A stretch of DNA of 64,000 nucleotides from Nocardioides ginsengisegetis (GTDB lineage Bacteria; Actinomycetota; Actinomycetes; Propionibacteriales; Nocardioidaceae). The stretch is from contig NZ_JACGXA010000001.1 of assembly GCF_014138045.1 (NCBI RefSeq), positions 679,501-743,500 on the forward strand. Direction: 5' to 3'. The notes beneath the pieces were generated by a model. That model made no database searches, was not told the DNA's origin, and saw nothing but the letters and a program-made list of their open reading frames with translations. Made by a program: the position numbers and the translations under genes. Below are positions 54,436 to 63,255 of this stretch, in pieces; position 1 is the stretch's first letter, and each line of letters begins with the position of its first letter.

Positions 54436-56004
54436 TCAGGGCGTGTCGCGGACGGCGACCAGCCCGCCCAGCACCCCGACGTACGCCGTCCCGTCGGGGC
54501 CGAGCGTGATCGGCGCGTAGTTGTTGTTGTAGCCCAGGCCCACGCCGGTGAAGCGCGACCAGACGCGTCTACCGGTGCGCAGGTCCAGGGCGGTGAGGTA
54601 CCACGGGTCCTCCGGGCCGGCCGCGGGCTCGCCGTCGACGTACTGCACCTCGCCGGCCGCCGGGTGCTCGTAGACGTAGACCAGCCCGGTCGCCGCCGAC
54701 GCCTTGCTGACGCTGGAGGGCACCCGGACCTCGTCGTTGGTCCAGCGCTTGCGGCAGGTGCCGTGCGCGTAGTCGACGTCGATCCGCGCCAGGCCGGGCA
54801 CGGTGGTGGGGGTGTTGCGGGCCGGGTCGCCGGACGGCGGGTTCTGCTCCGGGCCGGTGTAGCCGTAGTTGTTCTCGACCACGATGGCGCCGCCGATCGC
54901 GATGAGGGAGTTGTCGGTGTCGCCCCGGTGCCGCGGGAAGACGGGGACCGAGCAGACCGGCTGGGTGCCTGTGTCGCGCGGCCCGGCGCGGAAGACCAGC
55001 ACGTGCATCCGCGGATCGGCGTTGTCGGTGATGGCGACGAAGCGGTGCCCGTCACGCCGCACCAGCGTCGGCGTGGTGCCCGACCCCACTTGGCTCTGCC
55101 CGGGCTTCTGGCGGTGGCCGGCGTCGTACGGCTTGCGCCAGGTGACGTACGGCGTGGGCCGCGTGCTGCCGTCGCGCGCCTCGAAGCGGTAGAGCGCCTT
55201 GTCCGACACGACGAACACGCCGCCGGTCTCGTCGACGGCGATCGAGTTGCCGATCGTCTCGCCGGGCAGCTTCCGGGCCCGGGTCGCGCCGGAGTCGGGG
55301 TCGACGACGCCGACGACGCCGGAGCCGGTGACGTACCAGATCCGGCCCGCCCAGTCGGGCAGGGCGGAGAGGATGAGGGAGTCGCCGACCTGCGCGGACA
55401 CGTCGTACTGCTTCGCCAGCGCGAGCGTGGGGGAGTCGGGGTCGCCGGTCTCCTCGATCACGTCGATGGTGCCGTCCGAGGTCGGCACGACGACCCGGTC
55501 CCGGTCGTCGAGGTAGAAGTAGCCGCCCCCGCCGAAGGCCGTGAACGGGTGCTCGGCCGACGAGGCCGGCCGCGGGGGAAGCGGGTAGTCCGCGATCACG
55601 TCGAGCGTGTCGGGGTCCAGGAGCCGCAGGTCGACGGTGGCGAGCCCGACGCAGACGGTCAGCAGCCGGCCGCGCGCGTCGAAGGTCACCGACGCGCACT
55701 CCTGGGTGAACAGCGTCGAGGTGACGCTCGGGTCGTGGCCGAGCGGGCCGGGCGTCCAGCCGGCGTCGGACTGGTAGGCGTCGTCGTGCAGGTTGCTGCG
55801 GTCGTTGCGCGCCATGTGGGGGTGGCGGGGCGCGAAGCGGGCGCCGGCGACCGGGTGCGCGGGCTGGGGCGACCCGAGGAACGGCACCACGCTGGAGGCG
55901 CCGGGGTCCTGCGGGATCGGCACGGCCGGGACCGTCGGCGCGGACGCGGCGGGGGAGGCGACCGCCAGTGCGGCGACGGCGACGGTGGCGAGGATGCGGC
56001 GCAT
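54436..56004 (-). CDS. Secreted beta-propeller protein
   Basis: 522 residues from ATG 56004 with AAGGAG upstream. A signal peptide (MRRILATVAVAALAVASPAA) is followed by repeats typical of a PQQ/YncE-like beta-propeller (VTFDARGRLLTVCVGLATVD, NSIAVDETGGVFVVSDKALY, TDNSLIAIGGAIVVENNYGY, PITLGPDGTAYVGVLGGLVA). No catalytic motif was recognised. It is divergent from the penicillin acylase, with a shared 79-bp promoter gap containing nested inverted repeats, so the two may be co-regulated. Confidence 0.82.
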   Translation of the reverse strand: MRRILATVAVAALAVASPAASAPTVPAVPIPQDPGASSVVPFLGSPQPAHPVAGARFAPRHPHMARNDRSNLHDDAYQSDAGWTPGPLGHDPSVTSTLFTQECASVTFDARGRLLTVCVGLATVDLRLLDPDTLDVIADYPLPPRPASSAEHPFTAFGGGGYFYLDDRDRVVVPTSDGTIDVIEETGDPDSPTLALAKQYDVSAQVGDSLILSALPDWAGRIWYVTGSGVVGVVDPDSGATRARKLPGETIGNSIAVDETGGVFVVSDKALYRFEARDGSTRPTPYVTWRKPYDAGHRQKPGQSQVGSGTTPTLVRRDGHRFVAITDNADPRMHVLVFRAGPRDTGTQPVCSVPVFPRHRGDTDNSLIAIGGAIVVENNYGYTGPEQNPPSGDPARNTPTTVPGLARIDVDYAHGTCRKRWTNDEVRVPSSVSKASAATGLVYVYEHPAAGEVQYVDGEPAAGPEDPWYLTALDLRTGRRVWSRFTGVGLGYNNNYAPITLGPDGTAYVGVLGGLVAVRDTP

Positions 56005-56083
56005 GGGGACTCCTTCGCCGGCCGCCGCGGATTTCCTCCCGGCCGGTGGAAGGAAATGCCTCGCAGGCGGCGAAGAACTCCGC
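56005..56083. promoter_or_regulatory. Divergent promoter gap with nested inverted repeats
   Basis: Between the beta-propeller and penicillin acylase starts. The outer arms are CTTCGCCG (56013-56020) and CGGCGAAG (56068-56075); the inner arms are ATTTCCT (56031-56037) and AGGAAAT (56051-56057), with CGGCCGG between them. Near-symmetry about the centre suggests one operator acting on both genes, or a structured pair of 5' leaders. Confidence 0.5.
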
Positions 56084-59041
56084 ATGCGCCGGTCCCTCGT
56101 CGTCCTCAGCTCCCTGCTCAGCGCGGCCACGGCCGCCTGCCTGATCGGCGCGCCCACCTCGGCGTCCACCGTCGGCGAGCCCGCCTCCCGACGTGCCCCG
56201 GCGCCCGACTACGGCACCGTCCTCAACATCCTGCCGCCCGGCGCCGACGGCAACGTGGACGCCCAGACCCTGGCCTCGCTCGGCCCGGGGCAGGCCGGCG
56301 GCGACCCGACCTCGCTGCTGTCCGGGCTGGCCAACCCGCAGGCGTTCTTCACGACCGCGACGCCGACCAACCCGCCACACTTCGCCGACCAGCTCGAGCA
56401 GTACGACGCCCTCAACGCCACCGACCCGGCGAGCCTGACCGACGCGAAGCTGCCGCTCTACTTCAAGGACGCCCGGCTCGGGGTCGACCCCGACGACGTG
56501 GTCCGCACCGAGACCCCGCGGCCCGGCGTCACCATCCGCTGGGACAAGGACGGCGTCCCGCACATCACCGGGAAGACCGACGCCGACCTCGCCTACGGCG
56601 CGGGCGTGGCCAACATCGAGACCCGGATGTTCCTCACCGACGTGCTGCGCCACACCGGCGCGGCCACCATGGCGCAGTTCGTCGGCCCCACCGACGCCGA
56701 CATCGCCCAGGACGCGGCCCAGCTCGCGGTGGCGCCGTACCGGCCCGCGCAGCTGGAGCGCCAGATCTCCAACCTCGTCAAGCGCTCGCCCGAGGCTGCC
56801 CGGCTGGTGCACGCCCTCGACGCCTACATCGAGGGCATGAACGCCGAGCAGGACACGCTCTGCCCCGCCAGCACCGCCAGCGTGCCGCTGCCGGGCGCCC
56901 TCGGCATGGGCTACGGCGAGCACTGCCCGGTGGAGTACGCCGCGCTGCAGCGCCCGCCGGCGCCGTACACGCGCGCCGACATCGTCTCGATCGCCTCCCT
57001 CGTCGGCGGCATCTTCGGCACCGGTGGCGGCGGGCAGTACACCAACGCGATCTGGCTCCAGCAGCTCCAGGAGAAGTACGGCGACGCCGCCGGCCGCCGG
57101 ATGTACGACGACTTCCGCGAGAAGAACGACCCGGAGGCGCCGGTGACCTCGCCGGTGCGGGCGCCGTACGGCGGGAGCGGCGGCGTGAAGCCCGGGCTGC
57201 CCGGCGTGGCGCTTCCCGACCTGCACCCGAAGGCCCAGCAGCTCGGCACCGGCGCGATCGTCAACCCCGACGGGTCGCTGTCCGAGCCGCCGCCCGGCGC
57301 GGCCGGCAACCAGGGCAACGCCAGCACCACCGACCCGAAGCCGACCCCGGCCCACCAGCAGATGATGGAGACCTACGGCGTCGACCCGGCCGCCGAGGCC
57401 CACCAGATCCACGGCAGCCTCGAGCGGGCGATGGAGGGCGAGCTGGTCGGGATGAGCAACGCGCTCATCGTCGACGCGGCGCACTCGGCCGGCCACCACC
57501 CGACGGCGGTCTTCGGCCCGCAGACCGGCTACTACGCCCCGCAGCTGCTGATGGAGGAGGAGCTGCACGGCCCGCACACCCGGGCGCGCGGGGTCGCCTT
57601 CGCGGGCACCAACTTCGTGGTCGAGATCGGCCGCGGCGTCGACTACGCCTGGTCGGCCACCTCGCCCTACACCGACATCACCGACACCGTGGTCCAGCGG
57701 CTGTGCAACGTCGACGGCAGCCGGCCGACCGTCGACTCGACGGGCTACGTCGCGCGCGGGAAGTGCCGCCCGATGGTCAACTACGAGCACACCGAGACCG
57801 GGCTGCCCTCGCTGGCCGCGCAGGGCTCGCCGCAGCAGATCTCTTTCTTGGTGCTGCGCACCGACCACGGCATCGTCCGGCTCCGCACGACCCTGGACGG
57901 CAAGCCGGTGGCGATCGTGCGACAGCGGTCGACGTACATGCACGAGGCCGACTCCGTGCTCGGGTTCATCCACCTCGACGACCCCTCGCGGGTGCGCGAT
58001 GCGCAGAGCTTCATGAAGGCCGCCTCGGGGATCCAGTACACCTTCAACTGGTTCTACGTCGACGACCGCGACATCGCCTACTACTCCTCGGCACGGCTCC
58101 CGAAGCGGGCGCCGGGCACCGACCTCGACCTGCCGCGCTGGGGCTCGCCGCGCTACGACTGGCAGGGCTACGAGCCGTTCGCTGCCCACCCGCACGTGGT
58201 CAACCCGGCGCAGGGCTACCTCGCCAACTGGAACAACAAGCTGGCGCCCGGCTTCTCCTCGTCCTCCCAGATCTGGGGCGACGGTCCGGTCTACCGCGCC
58301 CTGACGCTCATCGACCGGGTCAAGGCGCTGCTCAAGGCCGGCAAGCCCGTACGCCGCAGCGACCTGGTCGGCGTGATGATCGACTCCGCGACCGTGGACC
58401 TGCGTGGCGCCTACGTGCTGCCCTACGCGCTCAGGGTGCTCGGCACCCCCGACGACCCGCAGGACGCCGCGGCCGTGCGGGCGATGCGGGCCTGGGTCGC
58501 CGGGGGAGCGCACCGGGTCGACCGCGACCGGGCCGGCGGCTACGACCACCAGGCCGCGATCGACGTCTTCGACACCTGGTGGGACCCCGACGACATCGGG
58601 GCCTCCTGCTCGCCCGACTGCGACTTCGCGCTGCCGAAGGACGCGCTGCGCCACGGTCTCGGTGCCTACGTCGACGCCCTCCCCGAGCCGCTCGACGACC
58701 ACCCGCGCGAGCACATCGGGTCGGCCTTCAACGGGATCAGCTGGTACGGCTACCTCAACAAGGACCTGCGCGCCACGCTCGGCCTGCCCGTCCGGGGCGA
58801 CTACTCACGCAGCTACTGCGGCACCCTCGCGCAGTGCCGGACGGCCCTGCGCGCCTCCCTGCACCGGGCCGTGCAGGCCGCGCTGGAGACCCAAGGCGTC
58901 TCGTCCGTCGCCGACCTGACCTACGACAAGTCGCTCGACGACATCGTGTCGGTGTCCGGTGGCGTCGTCGGCGTACGCCGGATCGACTGGCAGAACCGCC
59001 CGACGTTCCAGCAGGTGGTGCAGTTCACGGGTCATCGGTGA
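56084..59041 (+). CDS. Penicillin acylase family Ntn-hydrolase
   Basis: 985 residues from ATG 56084. An N-terminal signal sequence (about 1-27) predicts export. The alpha-chain region shows ITGKTDADLAYGAGVANIET; the autoprocessing site is expected before S458 in GMSNALIVD, the N-terminal nucleophile of a ~528-residue beta chain. Later motifs (TNFVVEIGRGVDYAWSATSP, GYLANWNNKLAPG) fit the S45 family. Such enzymes hydrolyse amide bonds in beta-lactams or acyl-homoserine lactones; the substrate here is unknown. A palindromic region follows. Confidence 0.9.
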   Translation: MRRSLVVLSSLLSAATAACLIGAPTSASTVGEPASRRAPAPDYGTVLNILPPGADGNVDAQTLASLGPGQAGGDPTSLLSGLANPQAFFTTATPTNPPHFADQLEQYDALNATDPASLTDAKLPLYFKDARLGVDPDDVVRTETPRPGVTIRWDKDGVPHITGKTDADLAYGAGVANIETRMFLTDVLRHTGAATMAQFVGPTDADIAQDAAQLAVAPYRPAQLERQISNLVKRSPEAARLVHALDAYIEGMNAEQDTLCPASTASVPLPGALGMGYGEHCPVEYAALQRPPAPYTRADIVSIASLVGGIFGTGGGGQYTNAIWLQQLQEKYGDAAGRRMYDDFREKNDPEAPVTSPVRAPYGGSGGVKPGLPGVALPDLHPKAQQLGTGAIVNPDGSLSEPPPGAAGNQGNASTTDPKPTPAHQQMMETYGVDPAAEAHQIHGSLERAMEGELVGMSNALIVDAAHSAGHHPTAVFGPQTGYYAPQLLMEEELHGPHTRARGVAFAGTNFVVEIGRGVDYAWSATSPYTDITDTVVQRLCNVDGSRPTVDSTGYVARGKCRPMVNYEHTETGLPSLAAQGSPQQISFLVLRTDHGIVRLRTTLDGKPVAIVRQRSTYMHEADSVLGFIHLDDPSRVRDAQSFMKAASGIQYTFNWFYVDDRDIAYYSSARLPKRAPGTDLDLPRWGSPRYDWQGYEPFAAHPHVVNPAQGYLANWNNKLAPGFSSSSQIWGDGPVYRALTLIDRVKALLKAGKPVRRSDLVGVMIDSATVDLRGAYVLPYALRVLGTPDDPQDAAAVRAMRAWVAGGAHRVDRDRAGGYDHQAAIDVFDTWWDPDDIGASCSPDCDFALPKDALRHGLGAYVDALPEPLDDHPREHIGSAFNGISWYGYLNKDLRATLGLPVRGDYSRSYCGTLAQCRTALRASLHRAVQAALETQGVSSVADLTYDKSLDDIVSVSGGVVGVRRIDWQNRPTFQQVVQFTGHR

Positions 59042-59047
59042 CCGGCG

Positions 59048-59114
59048 GTCGGGATCACCGGTGGGCCGGTGATCCCGGACGTTCTGGAGGGTTGCAACCC
59101 TCCAGAACGTCCGG
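59048..59114. terminator. Two adjacent palindromes in a convergent gap
   Basis: First, an imperfect palindrome GTCGGGATCACCGG...CCGGTGATCCC (59048-59076) sharing its half-site with the 26695 palindrome. Second, a perfect 40-bp palindrome with half-site CCGGACGTTCTGGAGGGTTG (59075-59114) and no loop. They lie between the penicillin acylase (plus) and the SDR (minus), so a bidirectional terminator fits. Confidence 0.8.
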
Positions 59115-59158
59115 CAGTGCCCGGTCGGTGTGACGGCTGAGGCGGGTGGGGTTCCCGC

Positions 59159-59938
59159 CTACTTGCGGCCGAGCGTCTGGAACCGCTGCAGCAGCCGGTT
59201 GGGCACCAGCCGGGCGGCGGTCGCGATGACCTTGTACTGCGCGCTGGGGATCGAGTAGGCGCGTCCCTTGGCGTGGTCGTCGAGCGCCGCCTCGACCAGC
59301 TCGTCGGCGTCGAGCCACATGAAGTCGGGGGCCGAGCCGCGCGAGACGTCCATCCGCTGGTGGAACTCCGTCTTGGTGAAGCCCGGGCAGAGCGCGGTGA
59401 CTGTGATGCCCTCGTCGCGGTACTCGTTGTGGGCCCACTCGCTGAAGGAGTTCACCCACGCCTTGGCCGCGCTGTAGCTGCCGCGCGGCAGGAAGGCCGC
59501 CACGCTCGAGACGTTGATGATGCCGCCGCGCCGGCGCTCGGACATCGCGCCGAGGGCCGCGTGGCTCAGCCGCAGCACGGCCGTGACCAGCACGTCGAGC
59601 ATCGCGTTCTCCTCCTCGACGGTGTTGTCGCGGAAGCGCTTCTTCAGGCCGAAGCCGGCGTTGTTGACGAGCACGTCCACCGGTCGGTCCCGGTCGGCGA
59701 GCCTGGCCTCGACCGTGGCGAGCTCGGCCCGGTCGACCAGGTCGGCGGGCAGCACCTCCACCGCGACGCCGTACGTCGACCGCAGCTCGCCGGCCACGGC
59801 CTCCAGGCGGGCCTTGTCGCGGGCGACCAGGACCAGGTCGTGGCCGCGGCGGGCCAGCTGGACGGCGAAGGAGTGGCCGATCCCGGCCGTCGCGCCGGTG
59901 ATCAGGGCGGTCCCGGGGGAGGAGGCGTTCGAAGACAT
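59159..59938 (-). CDS. Short-chain dehydrogenase/reductase
   Basis: 259 residues from ATG 59938. The cofactor loop is TALITGATAGIGHSFA, followed by NNAGFG, the catalytic Ser in IINVSSVAAF, and the YSAAK motif (SYSAAKAWVNSF). RDKARLE after the second strand suggests NADP. The C-terminal ~30 residues (ATAARLVPNRLLQRF) are amphipathic, as in DltE/YqjQ-like SDRs that associate with membranes. The substrate is unknown. Confidence 0.9.
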   Translation of the reverse strand: MSSNASSPGTALITGATAGIGHSFAVQLARRGHDLVLVARDKARLEAVAGELRSTYGVAVEVLPADLVDRAELATVEARLADRDRPVDVLVNNAGFGLKKRFRDNTVEEENAMLDVLVTAVLRLSHAALGAMSERRRGGIINVSSVAAFLPRGSYSAAKAWVNSFSEWAHNEYRDEGITVTALCPGFTKTEFHQRMDVSRGSAPDFMWLDADELVEAALDDHAKGRAYSIPSAQYKVIATAARLVPNRLLQRFQTLGRK

Positions 59939-59999
59939 GCGTGTCAGCAAACAGGTGTCGTCGCGTTCTCGGCAACCCGGTCCGGCATGATATGCACCA

Positions 60000-60824
60000 A
60001 TGACCACGACACTCGCGATCGCCAACCAGAAGGGCGGCGTCGCCAAGACCACCACGGTTGCCTCCCTGGGGGCTGCCCTGGCCGAGATGGGCCACAAGGT
60101 CCTCCTGGTCGACCTCGACCCCCAGGCCTGCCTGACCTTCAGCCTCGGCATCGACCCCGAGGACCTCGAGCTGTCGGTGCACCACGTGCTGACCAAGGGC
60201 ATGGACCCGCTCGAGGTGATCATCGAGACCGACGACGGCGTCGACCTCCTGCCGGCGACGATCGAGCTCGCCCGCGCGGAGGCCGACCTGCTCACCCGCA
60301 CCGGGCGCGAGCACGTCATCAAGTCGGCCCTCGAGTCCCTCGAGGAGGAGCTGGCCGAGGACGGCAACGCCTACGACTGGGTGCTGCTGGACTGCCCGCC
60401 CTCGCTCGGCGTGCTGACGGTCGCAGCGCTCACCGCCGCCCAGGGCGTGCTGGTGCCGCTGCAGTGCGAGACGCTCTCGCACCGCGGCGTCGGCCAGCTG
60501 CTCGACACCGTCCACGACGTACGCCGGTTCACCAACCGCAAGCTCGAGGTCTGGGGCGTGCTGCCGACGCTCTACGACGGCCGCACCAACCACGCTCGCA
60601 CCGTCCTGGAGACGATCAGCGACACCTACGACCTCGAGGTCATCGAGCCGCCGATCCCCAAGACGATCAAGTTCGCCGAGGCACCTGCGGCCGGCCGCTC
60701 GATCCTCGCGACCAGCCGCAGCAACAAGGGTGCCGTCGCCTACCGGGAGGTGGCCGCCAACCTCGTGACCCGCTCCCAGCGGCCGCGCAAGAAGGCCGCG
60801 CCGAAGAAGAAGGCCAAGGCCTGA
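60000..60824 (+). CDS. ParA-family ATPase (no ParB partner nearby)
   Basis: 274 residues. The deviant Walker A KGGVAKTTT, switch I DLDPQACLTFSLG and Walker B VLLDCPPSLG are present. A Lys-rich tail (RPRKKAAPKKKAKA) could bind DNA non-specifically. It resembles the mycobacterial Rv3213c type rather than the chromosomal ParA beside oriC; no parB is adjacent. It probably positions a cargo. The next gene starts 4 bp after its stop. Confidence 0.88.
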   Translation: MTTTLAIANQKGGVAKTTTVASLGAALAEMGHKVLLVDLDPQACLTFSLGIDPEDLELSVHHVLTKGMDPLEVIIETDDGVDLLPATIELARAEADLLTRTGREHVIKSALESLEEELAEDGNAYDWVLLDCPPSLGVLTVAALTAAQGVLVPLQCETLSHRGVGQLLDTVHDVRRFTNRKLEVWGVLPTLYDGRTNHARTVLETISDTYDLEVIEPPIPKTIKFAEAPAAGRSILATSRSNKGAVAYREVAANLVTRSQRPRKKAAPKKKAKA

Positions 60825-60828
60825 GCCG

Positions 60829-61500
60829 ATGAGCCGACACCAGCACCAGGTCCGGCCGCGCTACGGGCGGATCGCGGTGCTGTGCTCGTCGGTCTCGGTC
60901 ACCTTCGTGGCGGCCCTCGGCGGGGTCGGCGTGCTGCCGTCCGCCGCCGGGGCCCCGCAGGCCTCCGGCGCGATCCTCGAGGTCGCCCACCAGGCCGCTC
61001 GGGCCGCGCAGGTCACCCAGCCGGACCCCGGCGTGACCTCGACCGGCAAGCCGGCGCCCGACGAGACCGCACGGCACGCGCGGCAGCTGCGCGACACCGC
61101 GCTGCCGCAGGGCTCGGGGGCCGGCAAGCGCGTGGTCTTCAGCGAGAGCCGCCAGCGGGTGTGGCTGGTCGACGGCGGCGACGACGTCGTCCGCACCTAC
61201 CTCGTCTCCGGCAGCCTCACCGACAACCTCGACCCGGGCACCTACGAGGTCTTCTCGCGCTCGGAGCAGGCGTGGGGCATCGACGACTCCGGGACGATGA
61301 AGTACTTCGTCCGGTTCGCCCACGGCGACAACGCGTCGATCGGCTTCCACGACATCCCGATCGACGACGGCAAGCTCGTGCAGACGCCCGCCCAGCTCGG
61401 CACCCCCCAGTCGCACGGCTGCGTGCGCCAGCTCCGGTCCGACGCGATCGCGCTGTGGAAGTTCGCGCCTCTCGGCACCACCGTCGTCGTCACCCCCTGA
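60829..61500 (+). CDS. L,D-transpeptidase (YkuD domain)
   Basis: 223 residues. A basic N-terminus and hydrophobic segment (about residues 16-40) act as signal or anchor. The YkuD domain (about 100-223) has SIGFHDIPI and the catalytic SHGCVRQL with Cys. It forms 3-3 peptidoglycan crosslinks or attaches proteins to the wall. It is likely co-transcribed with the ParA-like gene. A terminator hairpin follows 26 bp later. Confidence 0.92.
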   Translation: MSRHQHQVRPRYGRIAVLCSSVSVTFVAALGGVGVLPSAAGAPQASGAILEVAHQAARAAQVTQPDPGVTSTGKPAPDETARHARQLRDTALPQGSGAGKRVVFSESRQRVWLVDGGDDVVRTYLVSGSLTDNLDPGTYEVFSRSEQAWGIDDSGTMKYFVRFAHGDNASIGFHDIPIDDGKLVQTPAQLGTPQSHGCVRQLRSDAIALWKFAPLGTTVVVTP

Positions 61501-61526
61501 CCCCCGGACCCAGCCCGGACACAGCA

Positions 61527-61560
61527 CGACCCCGCCCCGGACGAGTCCGGGACGGGGTCG
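61527..61560. terminator. Terminator hairpin between L,D-transpeptidase and rhlE
   Basis: Arms CGACCCCGCCCCGGAC and GTCCGGGACGGGGTCG, one mismatch, 2-base loop. It lies between convergent genes and may serve both. Confidence 0.85.
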
Positions 61561-61572
61561 CATGCGGAACGG

Positions 61573-63120
61573 TCAGGCGTTGTCCGCGGCGGGAGCGCCC
61601 GAACCGCCGATGCCGCCGGAGGAGCGACGACGACGACGGTTGCGGCTGGCGCCGGTGCGCTCGCCACCCTCGGTCTTGGCCTCGGTCTTGGGCTCGGGGG
61701 CCGCGCCGGCCTCGCCGACGACCTCACCGGACCGCGAGCGGGTCCGGCTGCGGTTGCGGTTGCGCGCGGGGCGGTCGCCTGAGGAGCGCTCCGGGCGGTC
61801 GCCACGGTCCTCGCGGGGCTTGCGCTCCACCGGGGCGGCGTCGACGATGCGGCCCTTGGTGCCCGGCGGGATGCCCTGGTCGTGGAAGAGGTGCTCGGAG
61901 GTCGAGTAGGTCTCCTGCGGCTCGTCGAACGGCAGGTCGAGCGTCTTGTTGATCATCTTCCAGCGGTGCAGGTCCGCCCAGTCGACGAAGGTGATCGCGG
62001 TGCCCGTCGCGCCGGCGCGGCCGGTGCGGCCGATCCGGTGGACGTAGGTCTTGTCGTCCTCGGGGCAGGTGTAGTTGATGACGTGCGAGACGCCGGCGAC
62101 GTCGATGCCGCGGGCGGCGACGTCGGTGGCGACCAGGACGCGGATCTTGTCCTCGCGGAACTTCGCGAGGGCCTTCTCGCGGGCGACCTGGGCCATGTCC
62201 CCGTGCAGCGGGCTGGCGAGGAAGCCGCGCTCGGACAGGTCGTCGGCGACCCGCTGCGACTGGCGCTTGGTGCGGGTGAAGACGATGACCTTGCCGGCGT
62301 CCTCGGCCTGCAGGACGCGGCCGATGATCTCGGGCTTGTCGAGGTCGTGGGCCTGGTAGATGAACTGCGCGGTCGCCGGCACCATCGTGGTGTCGTACGA
62401 CGACTCGGCGCGGATGTTCATCGGGTGCCGCATGTGGGTGCGGGCCAGCGTGACGATCGCGGAGGGCATCGTGGCCGAGAACAGCATCGTCTGCCGGGTC
62501 TCGGGGGTCATCGACAGCAGCTTCTGGACGTCGGGCAGGAAGCCGAGGTCCAGCATCTCGTCGGCCTCGTCGAGGACCAGCGCGTGCACGTGGGAGAGGT
62601 CCAGCGCGCGACGGTTGGCCAGGTCGATCAGGCGGCCGGGCGTGCCGACGACGATGTCGACGCCGTCCTTGAGCGTGTCGAGCTGGGTGTCGTAGCCGAC
62701 GCCGCCGTAGACGGTGAGGACGCGCAGGCCCATGTCCTTGCTGGCGAGGTGGAGGTCGTTGGAGACCTGGAGCGCGAGCTCGCGGGTCGGGGCCACGATC
62801 AGCGCCTGCGGCTTGCCCTGCGGCATGTCGGCGTACGCCGGGTCGTGCGGCGCGATGCTGCGCTGCAGGACGGGGATGCCGAAGGCCAGGGTCTTGCCGG
62901 TGCCGGTGCGGGCCTGGCCGATCAGGTCGGTGCCCAGCAGGGCGACGGAGAGGGTCATCTCCTGGATGGCGAAGGGGGTGGTGATGCCGGCGCGCTCGAG
63001 CGCGTCGCAAATCTCGGGGAGCACCCCGAGCTCTCGGAACGTGGTCAGTGTCTTGGTCGCTTTCGTGAGTTCAGCCGGGTTCAGCCGAGGAAGATTCGGA
63101 TGCGGCGGACTCGAAGGCAA
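61573..63120 (-). CDS. rhlE: DEAD-box RNA helicase RhlE-type
   Basis: 515 residues. Q-motif (TTPFAIQEMTL), Walker A ARTGTGKT, PTRELA, VLDEADEMLDLGF, FSATMP, and HRIGRTGRAG are all present. The C-terminal ~120 residues form an Arg/Gly/Glu-rich tail typical for RNA contact. No ATG or GTG precedes the helicase core in a good position; TTG at 63120 is the likely start, but without a clear ribosome site, so the N-terminus is uncertain. The context (divergent from the ferritin-like gene, beside ParA-like) matches mycobacterial Rv3211. Confidence 0.92.
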   Translation of the reverse strand: MPSSPPHPNLPRLNPAELTKATKTLTTFRELGVLPEICDALERAGITTPFAIQEMTLSVALLGTDLIGQARTGTGKTLAFGIPVLQRSIAPHDPAYADMPQGKPQALIVAPTRELALQVSNDLHLASKDMGLRVLTVYGGVGYDTQLDTLKDGVDIVVGTPGRLIDLANRRALDLSHVHALVLDEADEMLDLGFLPDVQKLLSMTPETRQTMLFSATMPSAIVTLARTHMRHPMNIRAESSYDTTMVPATAQFIYQAHDLDKPEIIGRVLQAEDAGKVIVFTRTKRQSQRVADDLSERGFLASPLHGDMAQVAREKALAKFREDKIRVLVATDVAARGIDVAGVSHVINYTCPEDDKTYVHRIGRTGRAGATGTAITFVDWADLHRWKMINKTLDLPFDEPQETYSTSEHLFHDQGIPPGTKGRIVDAAPVERKPREDRGDRPERSSGDRPARNRNRSRTRSRSGEVVGEAGAAPEPKTEAKTEGGERTGASRNRRRRRSSGGIGGSGAPAADNA

Positions 63121-63255
63121 CGATCACTCGGGATCACGGAGTATCTCAGCGGGTCTGCCGCGCACATACAGGTCGAGATGACCGCACTCGGTCGGACTGC
63201 TTCTGAGCGCGGGCGCGGCACTCGATCACGGCGAGTCTATCGGTAGGGTCGGTGC

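Noticed and set aside
54415..59133. Plus-strand open frame of 1572 codons over the beta-propeller and penicillin acylase region
   Set aside because: Runs antisense to one real gene and out of frame with the other; composition typical of shadow frames.
60000..60824. Plasmid or chromosomal partition locus
   Set aside because: No ParB gene, no parS-like palindrome and no origin features nearby; the ParA-like protein belongs to a separate conserved context.
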